The notes beneath the pieces are model-generated. The model saw nothing but the letters and a program-made list of their open reading frames with translations. It was not told where the DNA came from and did no database searches. Position numbers and translations under genes: made by a program. This document shows positions 9,974 to 19,172 of a stretch of 64,000 bases of DNA, piece after piece. The DNA lies in the NCBI RefSeq assembly GCF_010725725.1, contig NZ_AP022599.1:4154001-4218000 (forward strand), written 5' to 3'. The number at the start of each line of letters is the position of its first letter. Position 1 is the stretch's first letter. Origin of the DNA: Mycolicibacterium pulveris. Its GTDB lineage: Bacteria; Actinomycetota; Actinomycetes; Mycobacteriales; Mycobacteriaceae.

Positions 9974-11959
9974 ATGTCCACCACGCCGTTCGAGGATCTC
10001 GACGACTACATCGCGCTGCCCCGCGTCTCCGGCCTTGCGGTGTCACCCGACGGAACCCGTGTCGTGACCACCATCGCCGAGCTCAACGACAAACGCACCG
10101 AATACCTCACCGCGGTGTGGGAACTGGACCCCGCGGGCAGGCAACCGGCGCGGCGGCTGACCCGCGGCGCCAAGGGCGAGTCGTCGCCGGCCTTCGCCGC
10201 CGACGGTGACCTGCTGTTCATCGCCGCGCGCCCCACCGAGGACGACGACAAGCCGCCGGCGGCGTTGTGGCGGTTGCCTGCCGCCGGCGGCGAGGCGTTC
10301 AAGGCGCTGGACCTGCCGGGCGGGGTGGAGGCGGTCGCCACCGCGCGGGAGGCCGACGTGGCGGTGGTGCGCGCGCCGATGTTGCCGTCGGCGCGCACCG
10401 TCGACGACGACCGCCGGCTGCGCGATCTTCGCAAGGACAACAAGATCACCGCGGTCCTGCACACCGGCTACCCGATCCGGGACTGGGACAAGGACATTGG
10501 GCTCAGCCATCCGCACCTGTTCGGCCTCGGTGTCGACGGAGGCGATCCGAAAGATCTCGCCGGGGCGCCGGCGGGAGCGCTGCGTGAGGCGCAGTTCGAC
10601 GTCAGCCCGGACGGCCGATTCGTGGTCACCACCTGGCAGCAGCCCGCGCCCGGGGCCGCTGCGCATTCGGTGTTGGTGCGGATCGACACCGACACCGGCG
10701 AACGCGTCGTGATCGCCGACGAGCCCGACGCCGACCTGTGGAGCCCGGCGATCGCGCCGGACGGGTCGGCGGTCGCCTACGTTCGGGAGTCGTATTCGAC
10801 CCCAGAGAAGGCGCCGCGAATCACGCTGGGCTGCTTACGGTTTGGTGGGCAGCACGAAACCGTCGCATCGGAGTGGGACCGGTGGCCGGCCTCGCTGACG
10901 TGGGCGCGAGACGGGTCGGTGTTGATCGTTACCGCCGACCAGAACGGGCGCTGCCCGGTGTTTTCGGTGGACCTCGCCGACGGCGCGGTGACCCAGTTGA
11001 CCTTCGACGACTACGCCTACACCGATGTCACCGCCGCACCCGACGGCGGGATCTACGCGCTGCGCACCTCCTATGCCGCGCCCCCGCATCCGGTGCGCAT
11101 CGACCCCGACGGTGCGGTGACGGAGTTGCCGTGTGTGCCCGCGCCACGGCTGCCGGGGCAGCTGACCGAAATCGAGGCGACCGCGCCCGACGGCGCCCGG
11201 GTGCGGTCCTGGCTGGTGCTGCCCGACGGCGACGGGCAGGCGCCGTTGCTGCTGTGGATTCACGGCGGCCCGCTCAGCAGCTGGAACGGCTGGTCGTGGC
11301 GGTGGAACCCGTGGCTGCTCGCCGCGCGCGGGTACGCGGTGCTGCTGCCGGATCCGGGGCTGTCCACCGGCTACGGCCAGGACTTCATCCAACGCGGTTG
11401 GGGCGCTTGGGGCGGTGCGCCGTTCGACGACCTGATGGCGGCCACCGACGCCGCCTGTGCACACCCCCGCGTCGACTCCTCGCGGACCGCGGCGATGGGC
11501 GGATCCTTCGGCGGTTACATGGCCAACTGGGTCGCCGGTCACACCGACAGGTTCGACGCCATCGTCACCCATGCCAGCCTGTGGGCGCTCGATCAGTTCG
11601 GCGCCACCACGGACTCGGCCTACTACTGGGTGCGGGAGATGACCCGCGAGATGGCGGAGACGTACTCGCCGCACCGCTTCGTCGAGAAGATCCGAACCCC
11701 GATGCTGGTCATCCACGGTGACAAGGACTATCGGGTGCCGATCGGCGAGGCGCTTCGGCTGTGGTACGAGCTGCTCACGGACTCCGGGCTGCCCGCTGAC
11801 GAGGACGGCACCACCGCGCACCAGTTCCTCTACTACCCGTCCGAGAACCATTGGGTGCTCAGCCCGCAGCACGCCAAACTCTGGTATCAGGTGGTCACCG
11901 CGTTCCTGGCCCGTCACGTGCTCGGCGAGGAGGTCGAACGGCCCGAAGCCCTCGGGTAG
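9974..11959 (+). CDS. S9 family prolyl oligopeptidase / acylaminoacyl peptidase
   Basis: The 661-residue protein has an N-terminal beta-propeller-like region (residues about 1-410, with repeated SPDG and FAADG blades) and a C-terminal alpha/beta-hydrolase peptidase domain. The nucleophile is Ser511 in GGSFGGYM; the acid is in HGDKDYRVP near 583 and the histidine in SENHW near 627. There is no signal peptide, so it acts in the cytoplasm on oligopeptides or acylated peptides. The ATG at 9974 is preferred over the in-frame ATG six codons upstream. Its stop codon begins the -10 box of the next gene. Confidence 0.92.
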   Translation: MSTTPFEDLDDYIALPRVSGLAVSPDGTRVVTTIAELNDKRTEYLTAVWELDPAGRQPARRLTRGAKGESSPAFAADGDLLFIAARPTEDDDKPPAALWRLPAAGGEAFKALDLPGGVEAVATAREADVAVVRAPMLPSARTVDDDRRLRDLRKDNKITAVLHTGYPIRDWDKDIGLSHPHLFGLGVDGGDPKDLAGAPAGALREAQFDVSPDGRFVVTTWQQPAPGAAAHSVLVRIDTDTGERVVIADEPDADLWSPAIAPDGSAVAYVRESYSTPEKAPRITLGCLRFGGQHETVASEWDRWPASLTWARDGSVLIVTADQNGRCPVFSVDLADGAVTQLTFDDYAYTDVTAAPDGGIYALRTSYAAPPHPVRIDPDGAVTELPCVPAPRLPGQLTEIEATAPDGARVRSWLVLPDGDGQAPLLLWIHGGPLSSWNGWSWRWNPWLLAARGYAVLLPDPGLSTGYGQDFIQRGWGAWGGAPFDDLMAATDAACAHPRVDSSRTAAMGGSFGGYMANWVAGHTDRFDAIVTHASLWALDQFGATTDSAYYWVREMTREMAETYSPHRFVEKIRTPMLVIHGDKDYRVPIGEALRLWYELLTDSGLPADEDGTTAHQFLYYPSENHWVLSPQHAKLWYQVVTAFLARHVLGEEVERPEALG

Positions 11960-11962
11960 CGT
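11957..11962 (+). promoter_or_regulatory. Predicted -10 box (TAGCGT) embedded in a stop codon
   Basis: TAGCGT fits TANNNT and lies 7 nt before the ATG at 11970. The TAG is the stop codon of the S9 peptidase gene. The arrangement predicts a leaderless mRNA for the downstream gene. Confidence 0.5.
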
Positions 11963-11969
11963 CGCCGTC

Positions 11970-13226
11970 ATGAGCGGAGCACAGCGAGAGTTCGACATCG
12001 TTCTATACGGGGCAACCGGTTTCGCCGGCAAGCTGACCGCCGCGTACCTGGCCACGGCGGGAGCCGACGCCCGCATCGCGCTGGCAGGCAGATCCGAGAC
12101 CAAGCTCCTCGCGGTGCGCGACTCGCTCCCCGCGGCGGCGCAATCCTGGCCGCTGATCACCGCCGACGCGTCGCAGCCGTCGTCGCTGAACGCGATGGCG
12201 GCCCGCACCCAGGTGGTGGTGACCACCGTCGGGCCCTACATCAAGTACGGGTTGCCGTTGGTGGCGGCGTGCGCGGCCGCGGGCACCGACTACGCCGACC
12301 TGACCGGTGAAACGATGTTCATCCGGCAGAGCATCGACCTCTACCACAAACAGGCCGCCGACACCGGTGCCCGGATCGTGCACTCATGTGGATTCGACTC
12401 CATCCCTTCAGATCTCACCGTGTTCGCGCTGTACCGCAGGGCGCAGCAGGACCAGCAGGGACAGCTCACCGACACCAACCTCGTGGTGCGCACGTTCGCC
12501 GGGGGCGTGTCCGGCGGCACGGTCGCCTCGATGCTGGAGGTGATGCGCACCGCGTCCGCTGACCCCGAGGCCAGGCGGTTGATGGAGGATCCGTACACGC
12601 TGACCGAGGACCGGTCCGCCGAACCGGAGTTGGGGGCACAACCCGACATGAGGTGGCGCCGCGGGGCCGAGGTCGCCCCGGAGCTGAAGGGATACTGGAC
12701 GGCACCGTTCGTGATGGCCATGGTCAACACCCGAATCGTGCGGCGCAGCAACGCGTTACTGGACTACGACTACGGGCGGCGATTCGAATACGGCGAGCAG
12801 ATGAGCGTGGGCCGCTCGATCGCCGCGCCCGTGGCCGCGGCCGTCGCCGCGGGTGGCAACGCGGCCACCATGGCACTCGGCAGCCGGTTCTTTCATCGGC
12901 TGCCCGCCAAGCTGGTCGAGCGCGTCGTCCCCAAACCCGGCACCGGACCCAGCGAGCGTGTCCGTGAGCGGGGGCACTACACGGTCGAGACCTACACCAC
13001 CACGACGACGGGTGCGCGGTACAAGGCCACCATGTCCCAGCAGGGTGACCCGGGCTATAAGGCCACCTCGGTGCTGCTCGGCGAGAGCGGCCTGGCGCTC
13101 GCCCTCGACCGGGATCGGCTCTCGGACCTGCGCGGGGTGCTGACCCCGGCCGCCGCGATGGGCGATGCGTTGCTGGCCCGTTTTCCCGGTGCGGGGGTGA
13201 CGCTGGACACCGTCCGGCTGGCGTGA
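11970..13226 (+). CDS. Saccharopine dehydrogenase-like / trans-acting enoyl reductase family protein
   Basis: This 418-residue protein corresponds by position and sequence type to Rv2449c. It opens with a nucleotide-binding GATGFAGKL (residues 14-22), followed by the conserved TTVGPYIKYG and HSCGFDSIPSDL segments of the saccharopine-dehydrogenase-like family. Members of this superfamily include the trans-acting enoyl reductase of phenolic glycolipid synthesis, but this member is not next to a polyketide synthase, so its substrate is unknown. The start is supported by a -10-like TAGCGT 7 nt upstream. Confidence 0.88.
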   Translation: MSGAQREFDIVLYGATGFAGKLTAAYLATAGADARIALAGRSETKLLAVRDSLPAAAQSWPLITADASQPSSLNAMAARTQVVVTTVGPYIKYGLPLVAACAAAGTDYADLTGETMFIRQSIDLYHKQAADTGARIVHSCGFDSIPSDLTVFALYRRAQQDQQGQLTDTNLVVRTFAGGVSGGTVASMLEVMRTASADPEARRLMEDPYTLTEDRSAEPELGAQPDMRWRRGAEVAPELKGYWTAPFVMAMVNTRIVRRSNALLDYDYGRRFEYGEQMSVGRSIAAPVAAAVAAGGNAATMALGSRFFHRLPAKLVERVVPKPGTGPSERVRERGHYTVETYTTTTTGARYKATMSQQGDPGYKATSVLLGESGLALALDRDRLSDLRGVLTPAAAMGDALLARFPGAGVTLDTVRLA

Positions 13227-13314
13227 TCCGGCTGCGCCGAAGACGTCCGGCACCCCGGTCCACTGGATTACTGTCGGCAGATACACACTCTCGGGGGACG
13301 AAGGTGGATACGCG

Positions 13315-13908
13315 ATGGCCGGCCTCGACGAACTCTTCAATCAGATTCCCACCCAGGAGATCGCCGCCAAGTTGGGCGCCGACGAGAACGAGGTGAACAA
13401 CGCCGTCCGCACCCTGGTGCCCGTCCTCGTCGGAGGATTGCAGCAGAACGCCCAAGACGCCGGGGCTGCGTCCAACATCGAGTCCGCGGCCACCAACCAC
13501 GCGGCCAGCGGCCTGCTGGATGGCGGCGTCAGTGTCGAGCAGGTCGACGAGGCCGACGGCTCAAAGGCCGTCGCGCGGATCTTCGGCGGCAACGACACCA
13601 CCCAGGTCGCGTCGGCCTTGGCGGGTGGCGGCGCAGGCAACAGTGAACTGATCCAGAAGCTGCTGCCGATTCTGGCTCCGATCGTGCTTGCCTATATCGG
13701 CAAGCAACTGTCGAGGGGGTCTGCCGAACCGCAGGCTCAGCAGCCCGGCGGCGGTGGGCTCGCCGACGTGCTGGGCGGGATCCTCGGCGGGACCGGCGGT
13801 GGTGGCGGAAACAACCCGCTGGGCAGCATCCTCGGCAGCGTGTTGGGCGGCAACCAGGGCGGCGCGCTCGGCGACATCCTCGGCGGGCTCTTGGGCGGCA
13901 AGAAGTAA
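13315..13908 (+). CDS. DUF937 family protein with glycine-rich tail
   Basis: The 197-residue protein begins with the DUF937 signature (LNQIPTQEIA-like start, then VPVLVGGLQQNA) over residues 1-125. After a short Gln/Pro linker, residues 145-197 form a low-complexity tail of GG-L/I-GG repeats ending in GGLLGGKK. Homologues are small abundant bacterial proteins of unknown function. The ATG at 13315 follows GACGAAGGTGG. It stands alone between the enoyl-reductase-like gene and valS. Confidence 0.75.
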   Translation: MAGLDELFNQIPTQEIAAKLGADENEVNNAVRTLVPVLVGGLQQNAQDAGAASNIESAATNHAASGLLDGGVSVEQVDEADGSKAVARIFGGNDTTQVASALAGGGAGNSELIQKLLPILAPIVLAYIGKQLSRGSAEPQAQQPGGGGLADVLGGILGGTGGGGGNNPLGSILGSVLGGNQGGALGDILGGLLGGKK

Positions 13909-13969
13909 CTGCTCGGCGCCGGTTAGGCCCACCGGGCTTGCATCGGCCGGCTCTTCCTAGAATTGCGGG

Positions 13970-16633
13970 GTGACCTCAACCCCTCGTCGCGCCGCCGATC
14001 CCGGCGTTGAAGCTTTACCCAAGTCGTGGGACCCGGGCGCGGTGGAGTCTGACCTGTACGAGGGTTGGGTCAGGGCCGGCTACTTCACCGCCGACGTGAA
14101 CAGCCCCAAGCCCGCCTATTCGATCGTGCTGCCCCCGCCGAACGTGACCGGCAGCCTGCACATGGGCCACGCGCTCGACCACACGCTGATGGACGCGCTG
14201 ACCCGGCGCAAGCGGATGCAGGGCTACGAGGTGCTGTGGCTGCCCGGCATGGACCACGCCGGGATCGCCACCCAGTCCGTGGTCGAGAAGCAGCTGGCCG
14301 TCGACGGCAAGACCAAAGAGGACTTCGGCCGTGAGCTGTTCGTCGACAAGGTGTGGGACTGGAAGCGCGAGTCCGGCGGCACCATCCAGGCCCAGATGCG
14401 GCGCATCGGCGACGGCGTGGACTGGAGCCGCGACCGGTTCACCATGGACGAGGGGCTGTCGCGGGCGGTCCGCACGATCTTCAAGCGGCTGTTCGACGCC
14501 GGCCTGATCTACCGCGCCGAACGGCTGGTCAACTGGTCACCGGTGCTGGAGACCGCCGTCTCCGATCTCGAGGTCAAATACGAGGACGTCGACGGCGAGT
14601 TGGTGTCGTTCCGCTACGGGTCGCTGTCCGACGACGAGGCGCACATCGTGGTGGCCACCACCCGGATGGAGACGATGCTCGGGGACACCGCGATCGCCGT
14701 GCACCCCGACGACGAGCGCTACCGCCATCTGGTCGGCAAGAAGTTGCCGCATCCGTTCCTCGACCGCGAAATCGTCGTCGTGGCCGACGAACACGTCGAT
14801 CCGGAATTCGGTACCGGCGCGGTGAAGGTCACCCCCGCCCACGACCCCAACGACTTCGAGATCGGGATGCGCCACGGGCTGCCGATGCCGACCATCATGG
14901 ACACCAAGGCCCGGATCACCGACACCGGAACGCAGTTCGACGGGATGGACCGGTTCGAGGCCCGGGTGAAGGTACGCGAGGCGCTGGCCGCCCAGGGCCG
15001 CATCGTCGAGGAGAAGCGGCCGTATTCGCACAGCGTCGGGCACTCCGAACGCAGCGGCGAACCGATCGAACCCCGGTTGTCACTGCAGTGGTGGGTCAAG
15101 GTCGACGACCTCGCCAAGGCTGCAGGTGACGCAGTGCGCAACGGCGACACCGTGATTCACCCCAAGAGCCTGGAACCACGCTGGTTCGCCTGGGTGGACA
15201 ACATGCACGACTGGTGTATTTCGCGCCAACTGTGGTGGGGCCACCGCATCCCGATCTGGCACGGACCCAACGGTGAGATGGTGTGTGTGGGGCCGGACGA
15301 GACACCGCCCGAGGGCTGGGAACAAGACCCCGACGTGCTGGACACCTGGTTCTCGTCGGCGTTGTGGCCGTTCTCCACGATGGGCTGGCCCGACCACACG
15401 CCTGAACTCCAGAAGTTCTATCCCACAACGGTTCTGGTCACCGGTTACGACATCCTGTTCTTCTGGGTGGCCAGGATGATGATGTTCGGCACGTTCGTCG
15501 CCAACGACGACGCGATCACCGACTACGGCAGGCGTGGACCGCAGGTGCCGTTCAAGAACGTCTTCCTGCACGGGCTCATCCGCGACGAGTTCGGCCGCAA
15601 GATGAGCAAGTCGCGGGGCAACGGCATCGATCCGCTGGACTGGGTGGAGAAGTACGGCGCCGACGCGCTGCGCTTCACGCTGGCCCGCGGCGCCAGCCCC
15701 GGCGGCGACTTGTCCATCGGCGACGACCACGCGCGCGCGTCGCGCAACTTCGCCACCAAGCTCTTCAACGCCACCCGCTTCGCGCTGATGAACGGCGCCC
15801 GCCCCGCCGAGCTGCCGGACGCTTCCGAGCTGACCGACGCCGACCGCTGGATCCTGGGCCGGATGGAGCTGGTGCGCGCCGAAGTGGACGCGGCGTTCGA
15901 CGGCTACGAGTTCAGCCGGGCCTGCGAAGCGCTCTACCACTTCGCGTGGGACGAGTTCTGCGACTGGTACGTCGAGCTGGCCAAAGTGCAACTGACAGAA
16001 GGTATCGAGCACACGACCGGGGTGCTGGCCAAGGTCCTGGACACGTTGCTCAAGCTGCTGCACCCGGTGATGCCGTTCGTCACCGAAGTGTTGTGGAAAA
16101 CGCTCACCGGCGAGGAGTCACTGGTGGTGGCCGACTGGCCCGAACCCAGCGGCTTCGCGTTGGACCCCGATGCCGCCCGGCGGGTCGCCGATATGCAGAA
16201 GTTGATCACCGAGGTGCGCCGGTTCCGCAGCGACCAGGGCCTCAACGACCGGCAGAAGGTGCCCGCAAGGCTGACCGACATCGACTCCGCCGATCTGGCC
16301 GCGCAGGTGCCCGCCGTCAGCGCGTTGGCATGGCTGACCGCCGCCGATGACGGGTTCACCCCGACGGCCGCCATCGAGGTGCGGCTGTCGAAGGGCACCG
16401 TCACGGTCGAGGTGGACACCTCGGCAAGCGTCGACGTGGCCGCCGAGCGGCGTCGCCTGGAAAAGGACCTCGCCGCCGCGCAGAAGGAATTGGCAAACAC
16501 CACAAGCAAACTCGGCAACGAAGCGTTTCTCGCCAAGGCCCCCGCCGAGGTGGTCGAGAAGATTCGCGGGCGCCAACGGGTGGCCGAAGAGGAAGTCGAG
16601 CGCATCACCGCGAGGCTGGCATCGCTGAAATGA
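13970..16633 (+). CDS. valS: Valyl-tRNA synthetase
   Basis: ValS charges tRNA-Val. The 887-residue class I synthetase shows [14 protein letters not shown] (HIGH equivalent at 64-67), the editing domain with [14 protein letters not shown], and KMSKS at 544-548. A C-terminal coiled coil ([17 protein letters not shown]) is typical of ValS. The GTG start at 13970 lies 6 nt after TAGAAT (13958-13963), a good -10 box, so the mRNA is probably leaderless. The stop overlaps the folC start by ATGA, and the valS-folC order is the same as Rv2448c-Rv2447c. Confidence 0.98.
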   Translation: MTSTPRRAADPGVEALPKSWDPGAVESDLYEGWVRAGYFTADVNSPKPAYSIVLPPPNVTGSLHMGHALDHTLMDALTRRKRMQGYEVLWLPGMDHAGIATQSVVEKQLAVDGKTKEDFGRELFVDKVWDWKRESGGTIQAQMRRIGDGVDWSRDRFTMDEGLSRAVRTIFKRLFDAGLIYRAERLVNWSPVLETAVSDLEVKYEDVDGELVSFRYGSLSDDEAHIVVATTRMETMLGDTAIAVHPDDERYRHLVGKKLPHPFLDREIVVVADEHVDPEFGTGAVKVTPAHDPNDFEIGMRHGLPMPTIMDTKARITDTGTQFDGMDRFEARVKVREALAAQGRIVEEKRPYSHSVGHSERSGEPIEPRLSLQWWVKVDDLAKAAGDAVRNGDTVIHPKSLEPRWFAWVDNMHDWCISRQLWWGHRIPIWHGPNGEMVCVGPDETPPEGWEQDPDVLDTWFSSALWPFSTMGWPDHTPELQKFYPTTVLVTGYDILFFWVARMMMFGTFVANDDAITDYGRRGPQVPFKNVFLHGLIRDEFGRKMSKSRGNGIDPLDWVEKYGADALRFTLARGASPGGDLSIGDDHARASRNFATKLFNATRFALMNGARPAELPDASELTDADRWILGRMELVRAEVDAAFDGYEFSRACEALYHFAWDEFCDWYVELAKVQLTEGIEHTTGVLAKVLDTLLKLLHPVMPFVTEVLWKTLTGEESLVVADWPEPSGFALDPDAARRVADMQKLITEVRRFRSDQGLNDRQKVPARLTDIDSADLAAQVPAVSALAWLTAADDGFTPTAAIEVRLSKGTVTVEVDTSASVDVAAERRRLEKDLAAAQKELANTTSKLGNEAFLAKAPAEVVEKIRGRQRVAEEEVERITARLASLK

Positions 16634-18063
16634 CCGATCCGGCGGATCCGCCGCGGCCGGACCCCGACCCGACCCCGGACGAGGTGGCGGCACTGCTTCA
16701 AGTCGAGCACCTACTCGACCAGCGTTGGCCCGAAACCAAACTCGAACCGAGCACCGCACGCATCGCGGCGTTGATGGAACTGCTCGGATCACCCCAGCTG
16801 AATCATCCGTCGATCCATATCGCGGGCACCAACGGCAAGACGTCGGTGGCGCGTATGGTCGACGCCCTGCTGACCGCGCTGCATCGGCGCACCGGGCGCA
16901 CCACCAGCCCGCACCTGCAGTCGGCCGTGGAACGCATCGCGATCGACGGTAAACCCGTCACGCCGGCGCAGTACGTGGCGACCTACCGCGAGATCGAGCC
17001 GTTCGTGCACCTGGTCGACGAGCAGGCGGCGAAGACCGGCGGGCCCGCGCTGAGCAAGTTCGAGGTGGTCACGGCGATGGCGTTCGCCGCGTTCGCCGAC
17101 GCACCGGTCGATGTGGCGGTCGTGGAGGTCGGGCTCGGCGGCCGCTGGGACGCCACCAACATCATCAACGCCCCGGTCGCCGTCGTCACCCCGATCTCGG
17201 TGGACCACGTCGACTACCTCGGCAGCACCGTCGCCGAAATCGCCGGGGAGAAGGCGGGAATCATCACCAAGCAAGACGACGACCTGGTCCCCACCGACAC
17301 CGTGGCCGTCATCGCGCGCCAGACGCCCGAGGCGATGGAGGCGCTGCTGCGCCAAGCCGTGCGGGCCGACGCCGCCGTCGCACGCGAGGACTCCGAGTTC
17401 GCGGTGCTCGGCAGGCAGGTCGCGGTCGGCGGGCAACTTCTGGAACTGCAGGGCCTCGGCGGGGTGTACTCCGACATCTATCTGCCGCTGCACGGTGAAC
17501 ATCAAGCCCACAACGCGGTGCTCGCTCTCGCCGCCGTGGAGGCGTTCTTCGGCGCGGGCGCGCAGCGTCAACTCGACGTCGGCGCGATACGCGCCGGCTT
17601 CGCCGCGGTCACCAGCCCGGGTCGGCTGGAACGAATGCGCAGCGCGCCAACGGTGTTCATCGACTCCGCGCACAACCCGGCCGGGGCGTCGGCGCTGGCG
17701 CAGGCGCTCACCGAGGAATTCGACTTCCGCACCCTGGTCGGCGTCGTCTCGGTGATGGGGGACAAGGACGTCGACGGCATCCTCACCGCCCTCGAGGCGG
17801 TGCTCGACCAGATCGTGGTGACGCACAACGGTTCGCCGCGCGCGCTCGACGTCGAGGCGCTGGCGCTGCGCGCCGAGGAGCGGTTCGGTCCCGAACGCGT
17901 CGTCACCGCCGCCACCCTGCCCGATGCGATCGAGACCGCGACGGCGATCGTGGAGGAATCGGCCCAGGACGGCGAGTCGTTCGGCGGTGCGGGCATCGTG
18001 ATCACCGGTTCGGTGGTGACGGCGGGCGCGGCGCGGACGCTGTTCGGAAAGGATCCCCAGTGA
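16630..18063 (+). CDS. folC: Folylpolyglutamate / dihydrofolate synthase FolC
   Basis: FolC adds glutamate to dihydropteroate or folates, keeping one-carbon carriers in the cell. The 477-residue Mur-ligase-fold protein has the P-loop [10 protein letters not shown] near residue 66, the TSPHL motif, the [13 protein letters not shown] segment, and HNPAGA near 350 in the C-terminal domain. It is translationally coupled to valS and to the following membrane protein gene through ATGA and GTGA overlaps. Confidence 0.96.
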   Translation: MTDPADPPRPDPDPTPDEVAALLQVEHLLDQRWPETKLEPSTARIAALMELLGSPQLNHPSIHIAGTNGKTSVARMVDALLTALHRRTGRTTSPHLQSAVERIAIDGKPVTPAQYVATYREIEPFVHLVDEQAAKTGGPALSKFEVVTAMAFAAFADAPVDVAVVEVGLGGRWDATNIINAPVAVVTPISVDHVDYLGSTVAEIAGEKAGIITKQDDDLVPTDTVAVIARQTPEAMEALLRQAVRADAAVAREDSEFAVLGRQVAVGGQLLELQGLGGVYSDIYLPLHGEHQAHNAVLALAAVEAFFGAGAQRQLDVGAIRAGFAAVTSPGRLERMRSAPTVFIDSAHNPAGASALAQALTEEFDFRTLVGVVSVMGDKDVDGILTALEAVLDQIVVTHNGSPRALDVEALALRAEERFGPERVVTAATLPDAIETATAIVEESAQDGESFGGAGIVITGSVVTAGAARTLFGKDPQ

Positions 18064-18440
18064 GCCAAGCACCGGACCCGTGGAAGAGCTTTCGCGGGGT
18101 GATGGCCGGCACGCTGATTCTGGAGGCCATCGTGGTGCTGCTGGCGTTGCCGGTGGTGGCGCGCATCGGCGGCGGGCTGACCGCGGCCAGCGGCGGCTAC
18201 CTCGTCGGGCTCGCGGTGCTGCTGGTGTTGCTGTGCGGGTTGCAGGGCCGGTCGTGGGCGATCTGGCTGAACCTGGCCGTGCAGCTGGTGTTCATCGCGG
18301 GGGTCGTCGTCCATGTCGCGATCGGCCTGATCGGGGTCGTCTTCCTGGTGGTGTGGCTGGTGATCGCCTACCTGCGTGGCGAGGTGCTGCGCAGGCAGAA
18401 ACGCGGGCTCTTGCCCGGGCAGCAGCAGCCGCCCGACTAG
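18060..18440 (+). CDS. Small four-helix membrane protein, DUF4233 (Rv2446c family)
   Basis: The 126-residue product is mostly hydrophobic, with four predicted membrane helices at about 12-30, 40-57, 62-80 and 83-101, followed by a basic tail ([11 protein letters not shown]). It corresponds in position, size and topology to Rv2446c, a conserved actinobacterial membrane protein of unknown function between folC and ndk. The GTG start overlaps the folC stop, so it is cotranslated. Its stop TAG forms part of the predicted ndk -10 box. Confidence 0.85.
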   Translation: MSQAPDPWKSFRGVMAGTLILEAIVVLLALPVVARIGGGLTAASGGYLVGLAVLLVLLCGLQGRSWAIWLNLAVQLVFIAGVVVHVAIGLIGVVFLVVWLVIAYLRGEVLRRQKRGLLPGQQQPPD

Positions 18441-18443
18441 GCT
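18438..18443 (+). promoter_or_regulatory. Predicted -10 box (TAGGCT) for leaderless ndk
   Basis: TAGGCT fits TANNNT, contains the stop codon of the preceding gene, and is 7 nt from the ndk GTG. This would allow ndk to be transcribed separately from valS-folC. Confidence 0.5.
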
Positions 18444-18450
18444 GTCGGCC

Positions 18451-18861
18451 GTGACTGAGCGGACCCTGGTGTTGATCAAGCCCGACGGCGTCAAACGAGG
18501 CCTGATCGGAGAAGTCCTCAGCCGGATCGAGCGGAAGGGCCTGGCGATCGTGGCCCTGCAGCTCAAGGACGTCAGCGACGACCTGGCCCGTCGGCACTAC
18601 GCCGAACACGAGGACAAACCGTTCTTCGATTCGCTGCTGGAGTTCATCACCTCGGGCCCCGTCGTGACGGCCATCGTCGAGGGCCCCCGGGCGATCGCGG
18701 CGTTCCGCCAGATCGCCGGCGGCACCGATCCGGTGGAGAAGGCCGCGCCCGGCACGATCCGCGGCGACCTGGCCCTGGTCACCCAGGACAACATCGTGCA
18801 CGGCTCGGATTCCCCGGAGTCGGCGGCCCGCGAGATCGCGCTCTGGTTTCCCGGCAGCTGA
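18451..18861 (+). CDS. ndk: Nucleoside diphosphate kinase
   Basis: Ndk equilibrates nucleoside tri- and diphosphates through a phosphohistidine. The 136-residue protein has the N-terminal [13 protein letters not shown] and the active-site NIVHGSDS with His117, and is full length for the family. GTG 18451 gives the canonical N-terminus [12 protein letters not shown] and lies 7 nt behind a -10-like TAGGCT. The order Rv2446c-ndk-rne is the same as in M. tuberculosis. Confidence 0.97.
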   Translation: MTERTLVLIKPDGVKRGLIGEVLSRIERKGLAIVALQLKDVSDDLARRHYAEHEDKPFFDSLLEFITSGPVVTAIVEGPRAIAAFRQIAGGTDPVEKAAPGTIRGDLALVTQDNIVHGSDSPESAAREIALWFPGS

Positions 18862-18915
18862 CTCCGCGATATTGCCTGCTCGCGCGGCCTGGTCGGGTGG
18901 GGTGGCGTGATGTGG

Positions 18916-19172
18916 GATACTTGCCTCGGGTGACCGGCCTGTAAGCGGGGCTGGAAACCCGAATGAAGACTTAGACGTGCGCGACCATCGCCACGCGCGG
19001 TGCGGCGCCGACCGTCCAGCCATCATTCGCAATAGGCGCCGGGATGGTTCCACAGGGAGCCGCTCGGGGCGAGACCATAACAAGCTCGGGACCGTGTAGT
19101 ACCGAGCCAATAGCGGAAGCCCTCGCGTGGCCGCGTCCAACGGGACGCGCCCGGGGGCTTAGAGGAGACTAC
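18916..19172 (+). promoter_or_regulatory. rne promoter and long 5' leader
   Basis: The 311-bp ndk-rne gap holds a -10-like GATACT at 18916-18921, which predicts a start near 18928 and a leader of about 245 nt. The leader is rich in short GC stems and ends with GAGGAGAC before the rne GTG. Long structured rne leaders used for autoregulation are known in bacteria including mycobacteria. The structure was not computed. Confidence 0.5.
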
